Positions 7,432 to 14,316 of a DNA stretch of 15,465 nt are shown piece by piece. The notes below the pieces were generated by a model that searched no databases, was not told where the DNA came from, and worked only from the letters and a program-made list of their open reading frames with translations. The stretch lies in the NCBI GenBank assembly GCA_021797025.1, contig JAKAAK010000047.1:1-15465 (forward strand), in the 5' to 3' direction. Made by a program: the position numbers and the translations under genes. The DNA is from Thermoplasmata archaeon (lineage in GTDB: Archaea > Thermoplasmatota > Thermoplasmata > Thermoplasmatales > Thermoplasmataceae). Positions within the stretch are counted from its first letter, which is position 1; the number at the start of each line of letters is the position of its first letter.

Positions 7432-8966
7432 TAATGATAATACTGTGCAAGCAAAAACGATTCACTTATTGAAATTTCGTAATTGCCATTTTCAAATTCC
7501 ACCGGTTTTAGATCGCTATCTATAATTTTAAATGTACTTGAGTATTGTAGATTATTATAGTACGGGTTTTCTCTTGTACCACCGTGATTAATACGATAAA
7601 ATAAATCAAAGCAGCTTCCAAATTCATGGACATTTTTTATATGATATTCCGGTATGAATCCCCATAAGTGTGTCCAGTAACCATAAGAGATTGATGGCCA
7701 GTATACCCCGGCTTTAGGGCTTGTTACTTTTCCTGCATTTACAGTTATTTTATATTCATTGTTATTGCAATTTTTGTATATCGATGTTTCCTGTGAAGTC
7801 GAAAGGAGGGATGTGGGACTGGGTATCGATATACCTATGGCCCCTAGAATAACGTTAAGGAAGTAGAATGCATCATTTATTGTTGCATCCATTTTACCAG
7901 TATTTTTATGATGATCCTGAAAGTAATTCTTATAATTGACTAATTTTAGATCACATTTACCACCTGTAGTCTGATCGATTTTTTGTTTTACACAGTTAAC
8001 GTTATAATCATGACTTTTTACCGGGCTAAAAGTTGATACAACACAGATACTGAAATGGTCTCCATTCATATATTTTTGTTCTGGAGTTTCAACAGTTTCC
8101 GAGACAACTCCTATTTCCGCCCCACCGGAGTTGAACACACAGCCACCCATGGATAGTCCTCTGGTTATGTTTCCATATTCTACCATGTCGCTGCCTGCAG
8201 GGTCGCATCCACCTGCACTGTACATTGGCTTTACTTCCGGGTCTATTGTATGTGTCTCATTACCGGACAGTTCCACTGCATATTTCATGTTCAGCACAGC
8301 ATAACTGTGGTAATTTACTATCACAGTGGACACAGGCATTGAGTTCACAGGATTTACAATAATGTTATTGAATATCAGCGGGTCATCTGTTCTTCTTATA
8401 TTCATTATACTTACACCGGTTGGATTGAAAGCTTTATCTACCATATGGCTGCCGGTTATTCCCATTATATTCCTATCGGGCAGCAGCATATTATAGCATA
8501 CAATAAAGCTCTGGTTTATACTTTTCAAATTTTTTAGTACAATGTTTGAGGAGACCATACTACCATGGAATGAAAATATGTATGATGTTCTCATGTTTCT
8601 GTTCTCAAGTGTTTCCACTGCAGAGTTCTGGTAATCGTTTTTTATCATATGAATTTCTGTTATCTTCCCTTTCTCAATGGATAGCCCTTCGTTTACAGAA
8701 TAAATATTCCACATGGCAGGATAGAATCTACCACCGAGGTCAATGTATGGATCGTTTCCTGAAAATATGACACCTGCATTACCAGAGTAGAATGCCTTTC
8801 CCTCTGGCTTCACATCAAACATTTTTTCAGGGATGTTTACAGCTGCAGCATGAGATGAATCTCCAGCTGCCTGACCATTGCTGGCTGAACTATCGACCGC
8901 TATGGCAAAACCTGAAGCTATGAATATGGCTGACATAACTATCCCTAAAATTGCCTTTTTATTCAT
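7431..8966 (-). CDS. Large secreted protein of unknown function
   Basis: The 511-residue product begins with a clear signal peptide: MNKK, a hydrophobic core at about residues 5-24, then a small-residue stretch (DSSASNGQAAG) suited to signal peptidase cleavage. No further membrane helix is evident apart from a mildly hydrophobic stretch (about 366-382), so it is probably released or held at the surface by partners. The mature part has several N-x-S/T sites (NQS, NIT, NET), nine or so scattered cysteines in its middle and C-terminal thirds that could form disulfides, and a region rich in aromatic residues and Asn near the end. I recognise no family and see no protease or glycosidase motif. The start at 8966 is supported by a TATA box 25 nt upstream. 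It heads an operon with a second secreted protein. Confidence 0.82.
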   Translation of the reverse strand: MNKKAILGIVMSAIFIASGFAIAVDSSASNGQAAGDSSHAAAVNIPEKMFDVKPEGKAFYSGNAGVIFSGNDPYIDLGGRFYPAMWNIYSVNEGLSIEKGKITEIHMIKNDYQNSAVETLENRNMRTSYIFSFHGSMVSSNIVLKNLKSINQSFIVCYNMLLPDRNIMGITGSHMVDKAFNPTGVSIMNIRRTDDPLIFNNIIVNPVNSMPVSTVIVNYHSYAVLNMKYAVELSGNETHTIDPEVKPMYSAGGCDPAGSDMVEYGNITRGLSMGGCVFNSGGAEIGVVSETVETPEQKYMNGDHFSICVVSTFSPVKSHDYNVNCVKQKIDQTTGGKCDLKLVNYKNYFQDHHKNTGKMDATINDAFYFLNVILGAIGISIPSPTSLLSTSQETSIYKNCNNNEYKITVNAGKVTSPKAGVYWPSISYGYWTHLWGFIPEYHIKNVHEFGSCFDLFYRINHGGTRENPYYNNLQYSSTFKIIDSDLKPVEFENGNYEISISESFLLAQYYH

Positions 8967-8986
8967 AATGATATTAATGTATCAAT

Positions 8987-8996
8987 ATATATATTT
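8987..8996 (-). promoter_or_regulatory. TATA box of the secreted-protein operon
   Basis: AAATATATAT on the minus strand is centred about 25 nt before the ATG at 8966, indicating a leaderless transcript. Confidence 0.6.
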
Positions 8997-9014
8997 CGGT
9001 AACAATATTAGTTA

Positions 9015-9034
9015 ATAGTTTACCGGTTAACTAT
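9015..9034. promoter_or_regulatory. 20-bp near-perfect palindrome, candidate operator
   Basis: ATAGTTTACCGGTTAACTAT reads the same on both strands except for one mismatched pair (T at 9021 opposite T at 9028). The core is ACCGGT. It sits about 19 bp upstream of the TATA box of the secreted-protein operon, where an archaeal activator or repressor could bind. A G/C-containing centre in such A/T-rich DNA makes chance less likely than for simple A/T palindromes. Confidence 0.45.
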
Positions 9035-9156
9035 GTTGATAAGTATAGAGGAACACATATTATAATTATTTCTATGGAATACTGAATGAAAATTGAACGA
9101 TATGTCTGACAATATTGCATATAAACCGTAATGTACCGAATAAGTCACTTGCATAA

Positions 9157-9972
9157 TTAACATCGGCTTAATTTATTGTACCAATTGTAGAAATATACCT
9201 TTAGTATTATTTCCTGTACAATATTATCAGGCTTTACAGCTGTTATTATTTCACCGAAAAGCCTCCTTGTCTCAGAAAGGTATATCTTACCATTCCATCT
9301 TAGACCGCGATCATTCTTTATTTTCCAGAGCCCTTCACTGAACCTTTTAATCAATCTTGTAATCTTTTCCCTGTATGGAGAGCACCTGGACAGTGTGGAT
9401 TCATACATCCTTGCAGGTATTGATACCTTCTCCTCGAATTCATTGTAAATAGCCTTTGAATCATATCCCTTATCACCGTATAATCTTCTTACCCTGTTCT
9501 TTACCCACCTTATCAGATTTATTCCCCCTTAACATTATTTGTATGCTCATCTGTAATTCAGTAATCTATTATCTCAAAATTGTTTATGCTTATAACAGCA
9601 TCCAGTTTTCCATACCACTCTTATTTTATGCCATTTATTGCCTAAATAGTCTTCGCTTAATGTTGCTTTAAATCCTGAAGAGTCTATTACTGCTAATGCA
9701 CCACTGATGTTGTTCACTATTTCTGGAATAATCTTCCTGATTCTTCTGTATATTGGTATGAACGATATTTCATGGAATCTGAATATTCTTGATAGTTTAT
9801 GGAGTTCAGACTCTAGCTGCCTCAATGTTAATCGTTTTAAATCCATTAGCCTTGCTAAATACATTATTACTATTCCAGGTACTATAAAAGGTGTTCCCAT
9901 TTTCCTGCTATTGTTCTCTTCCAGCAGTTCCCTCCATCTATTGAATACACTGTAATCCAGAAAATCATTCAT
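9157..9972 (-). pseudogene. Decayed IS5-like (DDE) transposase
   Basis: Three pieces in different frames together cover one transposase of about 270 residues. Piece one (9972 to about 9610) has the N-terminal region and the first catalytic Asp in AVIDSSGFK. After loss of a base near 9606-9609, the next frame reads KLDAVISINNFEIIDY, meets a TGA at 9558-9560 and continues ITDEHTNNVKGE. A second one-base loss near 9519-9528 leads to piece three, with the second Asp in YGDKGYDSK and a Glu region in SETRRLFGEI, ending at 9157. The catalytic residues are thus all recognisable but cannot be made in one chain. I could not find convincing terminal inverted repeats or a target duplication, so the element's ends are not defined. 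It is a dead copy; movement would need a related active copy elsewhere. Confidence 0.88.
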
Positions 9973-10204
9973 TGCACTGATATATTTTTTAGAGTGATTA
10001 TTTCTGTAGTTGAAGTGCTATATCTTCTTATACTCCTGTTTGATCAAGGGTGACTGGTTTTGTTGTCATAAAAAACTAATCAATCTTCCTGTATTTAATC
10101 ATACATGGGATTTACATTTAATTACTATTTATGGCAAAATGAATTACGCAACTTACTCCTTTTACTTATCAGAAAATTTTTATAGATTGGTGAGTTGCTT
10201 TTTC
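9973..10204. other. Intergenic region between transposase remnant and M48-like gene
   Basis: This stretch probably holds the right end of the insertion element and the promoter of the next gene. A plus-strand frame is open through much of it in phase with the M48-like gene, but its peptide (KCYIFLYSCLIKGDWF and onward) looks non-coding. No other gene is visible. Confidence 0.5.
10177..10194 (+). promoter_or_regulatory. TATA-like box and GGTGAG site before the M48-like gene
   Basis: TTTTTATAG (10177-10185) is centred about 24 nt before the ATG at 10205, and GGTGAG (10189-10194) lies 10 nt before it. The two imply different modes (leaderless or leadered), but both point to 10205 as the start. 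Confidence 0.45.
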
Positions 10205-11170
10205 ATGGCCCGAATTATGAGTGAAAAGAAATATGTGTTATTACTGATAGCAGTATTTGCATTTACGTTTATCTTTACTTTCATGGTACTCTCCCTTCCA
10301 TCCCATGAGATGAGTTTCGTGAGCCTGGCTATAATTCCACTGGCTCTCACGGCAGTATCCACGGTTATACTGTACTCAGGTATGAGGAAATTGGTCAAAG
10401 ATTCACGGAAAAGAATTAAAAGTACACTTGTATTTTCTATTTTTACCTTTATACTTTTTGAATCTATAATGGCAATATTAACCCTTCACAGCATTGAATC
10501 TACATTATTAATGATTCCAGCTGACCTCGTGCTCCTGTCAATACCGCTTTATATCACTTTCAAAAGATCAAAAGGGTTCAGGGAGGGTGATGAATACAGC
10601 AGTGAACTTTCAGAAAGGCTTGCAGAACTTACCGGTGATGGTTCTCATAAAGTATATATAAGATCGGGAATGGGACCTGCCATGGGTACAGCAACAGACG
10701 GAAAAGAGTGGAATATAATAATACTAAATGATGCCTTTTCAAGATTGAATGATGACGAAATAGAGATGCTCATGCTAGAAAAGTATTATGATAAAATAGA
10801 GGGCCGGTCAAAAATATTGGTTTATTTATCGTTCGGATTATTTGTACTATTTATAGATTTAATCCTGGGAATTTACGTTTTGAGCATGGTTCTACCGGCA
10901 GCTTATGGAGTTTACTTTATACCTGCACTGGCAGCTGTGGTTATAATGGGTCTGATTTTTCCTTTTTTCATAGTTAGGAGTTCTGTTTCTTCCTTCAGGA
11001 AAATAGATGAAAAAATATTATCAGTAAGCGGCAACAGAATGGCATTGATTTCCCTCATTGAGAAGGAAAGTGATCGTGAACCTGTGGGTGCCATGACACA
11101 GTACCAGTATTACAGATACAAGGACAGGCAGAAGAAAAATGCCCAGAGGCGCATCAGGAATATACAATAA
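10205..11170 (+). CDS. M48/HtpX-like membrane protein lacking the zinc motif
   Basis: The 321-residue protein has four N-terminal membrane helices (about 10-30, 36-58, 71-92, 97-117), a soluble stretch, then two more (about 204-228 and 235-260) and a basic C-terminal tail. The soluble stretch follows the M48 zinc metalloprotease pattern: KVYIRSGMGPAMGTATDG, then IIILNDAFSRLNDDEIEMLM. Where the family has HExxH this protein has EKYYD (192-196). The region of the third ligand, usually E-x-A-D, reads KID (Lys266, Asp268) just before SGNRMALISLIEK, which matches the family GN-x-x-ALisALeK. All zinc ligands and the catalytic Glu are therefore replaced, so it is probably not a protease and may act as a partner or adaptor. 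The start at 10205 follows from its promoter-like sequences; an ATG at 10217 is possible. It converges with the permease gene, 2 bases apart. Confidence 0.7.
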   Translation: MARIMSEKKYVLLLIAVFAFTFIFTFMVLSLPSHEMSFVSLAIIPLALTAVSTVILYSGMRKLVKDSRKRIKSTLVFSIFTFILFESIMAILTLHSIESTLLMIPADLVLLSIPLYITFKRSKGFREGDEYSSELSERLAELTGDGSHKVYIRSGMGPAMGTATDGKEWNIIILNDAFSRLNDDEIEMLMLEKYYDKIEGRSKILVYLSFGLFVLFIDLILGIYVLSMVLPAAYGVYFIPALAAVVIMGLIFPFFIVRSSVSSFRKIDEKILSVSGNRMALISLIEKESDREPVGAMTQYQYYRYKDRQKKNAQRRIRNIQ

Positions 11171-11172
11171 AT

Positions 11173-12996
11173 TCAATCCACTGCAGGCTTTTCTGTACTT
11201 GCGAGTTTTAAGAGAACTTCTCTTTCTGTGATTGTTCCGGTGCATTTTCCCGTTCCATCCACAATTGAAAGTATATTGACATTGTTTTCTTTCAGGATTC
11301 TCACGGCATCTGTAACCTCATCGTTGATATCTATATTTACTACTTTCTCCAGATGTAGCTGGTTGACCTTCCCCCGCCCTATGGCCTCCTTGGGGAGGAG
11401 CAGAATATCTATAACATATAGAGTTCCAACCGGCTTCATATTTTCATCAACTACAATGGCATAGGGTATATTTTTGGAAAGAAGTTTTTCCAGGGCTGAT
11501 TGCAATGTATCATTAATTCCAACCATGACATCGAGTCCTGGAATCCTTGCATCCATAACCTTTACATTCATAAGATTTTCTGCCAGTATTCTACCCTCCT
11601 TGCTTATATCCATCACGTCATCAGAGGTTTTGGTAACTATGGCCTTTACCTCAGAGAGTACAAATCCGACCACAATCCATACAAGGAATAGGGATGTGTA
11701 CCACGAAACCGTGGAGTATGCTGAATATATCAGTACTATGGAACTTATTATGGCTCCTACGAGGGCGAGTATAACCTCTTTAAAATCAGTTAAATAGGAA
11801 AAAATACTGGCCTTTGCACGGGACATTAGTCTCCTGCCCCTTCTGAGCCCAACACGTATGAGTGAAAAATTTGCGCTTACATGGATAAATAAACCACCTA
11901 ACGCTGATATGGTGCCCAGGAATATGAAAGCGGTCTCCGCGGTTATGTAATGCAGGATCAGAAGTGGTAGGACAATCATTATTGCACTGACAAAGCCCGT
12001 TGCTATCAACGGATTGTCCTTGATCTTTCTTGCAAATATGGAGGGAAATGACCTGTCATAGCCCATTCTGAAGAATGTCCTGGAGGCTGCTGATCCAAAA
12101 GAAAGAATGGCGAGAATAGAATCGTTTATTGTTGCTATTGCAACTGCAAAATAGAGATATATACCGTATTTACCGAAATTATTCAGAATTATACCTATAA
12201 CGGGAAGTTTATCGCTTACCGGTATGATTATGTGATTCTGAAGTATAAGATTTGCAAAGGCATAAATCATCAGGGTCGCAAGTGTTCCTCCTATAAGGAT
12301 TACAGAGATCACACTCCGTCCTACAACCTTCTTCGGGTTTGTAATCTCACCTGAAACAGGTGCGATGGATCCATATCCTGTTGGAATTCCCATAGCAAAT
12401 AATATGCCCAGGGCAAAGTCCCCGCCAGAAATATGATAAACTGCTGGATTTGGTATATATGCCGCACCTTTTGTCATGACAAATGAGAAAAATACTATAC
12501 TTACCATTAATGCTATTTCAATGGCAACTGCATATAATGCATATTTTGATGACAGTTTAATGCCGACCAGAAGAAATGTAACAGATGGCACCATGATCAG
12601 GAGAAATGCATAATATTCAGAGATTCCGAGAACAGTAACTATAATGAATATTGCACCTGTAAGGTATGCAAGTGCATATAATATGGAATAAAATATGTAC
12701 ATCCAGCCAGTATCAAATCCGATTCTTGCAGAGAGTGCCTGGAATGCATAGGTATAATATCCTCCTGATGATGAAAAACGCTTTGAAAGTTGCGTAACAG
12801 ATAAACCATTGATAAGAACGAGGAACATGCCTATTACCATTACAATAGGGGCATCAAAGCCGGCAATTGTTATTGCGTATGCTGCGTAGGTTAGAATGCT
12901 GAGTAGTGGAGACATGCCACCGAAGGAGAGGAAAAATACGTCCTTGAATGTCAAATGCCTAGTAAATTCACCACGCGTCGCGGACGTTTCTGTCAT
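11173..12996 (-). CDS. APC-family amino-acid permease with C-terminal CBS pair
   Basis: The 607-residue membrane protein has an amino acid-polyamine-organocation transporter core over about residues 15-460. It opens with TFKDVFFLSFGGMSPLL on the first helix and has SSSGGYYTYAFQAL at about 76-89, and about twelve to fourteen hydrophobic segments follow. The C-terminal 135 residues form two CBS repeats, about 478-535 (VMVGINDTLQSALEKLLSKN...PVGTLYVIDILL) and 545-600 (VVNIDINDEVTDAVRILKEN...CTGTITEREVLL). The core would exchange or import an amino acid, substrate unknown, and the CBS pair would gate it in response to a nucleotide ligand by analogy with other CBS transporters. A TTTATAATAT box at 13015-13024 is about 24 nt before the ATG at 12996 and supports this start. 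It follows sufD by 72 bases but has its own promoter. Confidence 0.9.
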   Translation of the reverse strand: MTETSATRGEFTRHLTFKDVFFLSFGGMSPLLSILTYAAYAITIAGFDAPIVMVIGMFLVLINGLSVTQLSKRFSSSGGYYTYAFQALSARIGFDTGWMYIFYSILYALAYLTGAIFIIVTVLGISEYYAFLLIMVPSVTFLLVGIKLSSKYALYAVAIEIALMVSIVFFSFVMTKGAAYIPNPAVYHISGGDFALGILFAMGIPTGYGSIAPVSGEITNPKKVVGRSVISVILIGGTLATLMIYAFANLILQNHIIIPVSDKLPVIGIILNNFGKYGIYLYFAVAIATINDSILAILSFGSAASRTFFRMGYDRSFPSIFARKIKDNPLIATGFVSAIMIVLPLLILHYITAETAFIFLGTISALGGLFIHVSANFSLIRVGLRRGRRLMSRAKASIFSYLTDFKEVILALVGAIISSIVLIYSAYSTVSWYTSLFLVWIVVGFVLSEVKAIVTKTSDDVMDISKEGRILAENLMNVKVMDARIPGLDVMVGINDTLQSALEKLLSKNIPYAIVVDENMKPVGTLYVIDILLLPKEAIGRGKVNQLHLEKVVNIDINDEVTDAVRILKENNVNILSIVDGTGKCTGTITEREVLLKLASTEKPAVD

Positions 12997-13014
12997 TCAT
13001 CCTCTAATATGTCA

Positions 13015-13024
13015 ATATTATAAA
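13015..13024 (-). promoter_or_regulatory. TATA box of the permease gene
   Basis: TTTATAATAT on the minus strand is centred about 24 nt before the ATG at 12996. It shows the permease need not be read from the suf operon. Confidence 0.55.
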
Positions 13025-13068
13025 ACTTTGTCCCTCATTGATATAAATTAGAAATTTAAATAAAATAT

Positions 13069-14283
13069 TCATAATTTTAATATATCTTTTAGTAATGTTT
13101 TCAGGAATTCATTGTCTGTTATATCCTCTATATAGCCTATGAAACCATTTATGATTAAATCCTTTGACTCTGCCTCTGAGAGCCCTCTGGATCTAAGATA
13201 GAATATCTGCTCAGGATCAATACTGGATATTGCCGATGAATGCTTCGATTTTGTATCGTTGTTCTTGATGAGCAGTGCTGGTTTTGAGTTGCCCTTTCCA
13301 TCTTCTGACATCAGGAGAATTGCAGAGCCATAAAATCCGGTTGATTTTGTTCCATCCGGTTCTATGTCGATATTGCCCCGGTGCATGGTAGAACTTCTAT
13401 CAAACACCACACCTTTTATATTGATATCGCAATTTGAATATTTTCCGTACTGTAAGCTGGAATCCCAGATATCCATTTCCTGGTCAGCTCTGGAGATATT
13501 TACACCGTAAGACCTCATGGTTGTATTTGAATGCATCTCGCTTTCATGGTTGTAAAGTACCCTGCTGCCACCTGTATTTACGTCTATTATCCGGATTTCG
13601 GAGTTATCGTATAACACCGGCCTAAGGTATGTAAGATTTACAGTATCTTCTCCTTCTGCCTGGATATAGTTATATTTTACATGCGACCCTTCCAGGCAGA
13701 ATATGTAAATGTTCCTGCCATGAACTCCATCCCCCTCTCCATGCTTTCTGTATATATCAGTGATTTCAACTGAGGAATTTTTTCCGACAACTATAACATT
13801 CTTGAAGGTAAACGATGAATTAGAATCCTGTACAGATTCTATTTTAATTTCAGTCTTTACATTGTCAGGCACACTTACAAAGTATCCATTCTCGTATGAA
13901 AAATTTATCAGATTTTCCCTGTTGTACTTTCCGAATATCTTATCGACATAATTCCTGAATAATTCTGGCTTTTCTGTGAAAGCAGTTCTCATACTGGACA
14001 TATAAATATCTCTTTTGTTACCGCTTACAACAAAATCAGAATCAGTAACCACAAGGTCAAATTCATTATCGATCTTTCCCTCCTTCCTTATGGAGACGGA
14101 TAACTCACCGAAAGCCATTCTTTCAAGATCCTTTTCTGTAATAGTAACATAGCTTTTTTTATCGGGGCTCTCCTTATAGGTAGGATCAGGATACCTGAGA
14201 TAATTTATATAAGCCTGCTTCCTGTATTCTATGTCGAAATCATGGAATCTGGTGTTTAATGTTTCTAAATAATTCTCTATCAT
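13069..14283 (-). CDS. sufD: Fe-S cluster assembly scaffold protein SufD
   Basis: SufD pairs with SufB, and with the ATPase SufC forms the cytosolic SufBC2D scaffold on which Fe-S clusters are built. The 404-residue product has the right-handed beta-helix type sequence of the SufB/D family through its middle and the conserved C-terminal block: KHSSAISSIDPEQIFYLRSRGLSEAE (343-371). His348 probably corresponds to E. coli SufD His360, which is needed for cluster formation. The end, LIINGFIGYIEDI, is the usual helical cap. It follows sufB on the same strand with a 33-bp gap, in which GGTGAT lies 5 nt before the ATG at 14283, so it is translated from the sufB transcript. The preceding gene's C-terminus has the same YLRSRGLSE block, showing the common ancestry of SufB and SufD. 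Confidence 0.92.
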   Translation of the reverse strand: MIENYLETLNTRFHDFDIEYRKQAYINYLRYPDPTYKESPDKKSYVTITEKDLERMAFGELSVSIRKEGKIDNEFDLVVTDSDFVVSGNKRDIYMSSMRTAFTEKPELFRNYVDKIFGKYNRENLINFSYENGYFVSVPDNVKTEIKIESVQDSNSSFTFKNVIVVGKNSSVEITDIYRKHGEGDGVHGRNIYIFCLEGSHVKYNYIQAEGEDTVNLTYLRPVLYDNSEIRIIDVNTGGSRVLYNHESEMHSNTTMRSYGVNISRADQEMDIWDSSLQYGKYSNCDINIKGVVFDRSSTMHRGNIDIEPDGTKSTGFYGSAILLMSEDGKGNSKPALLIKNNDTKSKHSSAISSIDPEQIFYLRSRGLSEAESKDLIINGFIGYIEDITDNEFLKTLLKDILKL

Positions 14284-14288
14284 ATTAT

Positions 14289-14294
14289 ATCACC
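14289..14294 (-). promoter_or_regulatory. Ribosome-binding site of sufD
   Basis: GGTGAT on the minus strand, 5 nt before the ATG at 14283. It supports translation from a leadered, polycistronic suf mRNA. Confidence 0.6.
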
Positions 14295-14316
14295 ATAAAA
14301 ATGAATAAAAATATAT

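Noticed and set aside
9060..10080. Terminal inverted repeats of the insertion element
   Set aside because: CACTT-containing stretches occur on both sides (near 9146 and 10013), but they do not extend into a convincing inverted pair and no target duplication was seen.
10010..10204. N-terminal extension of the M48-like protein by 65 residues
   Set aside because: The added peptide is unlike a protein N-terminus, lies next to the transposon remnant, and TATA and GGTGAG signals sit inside it and point to 10205.
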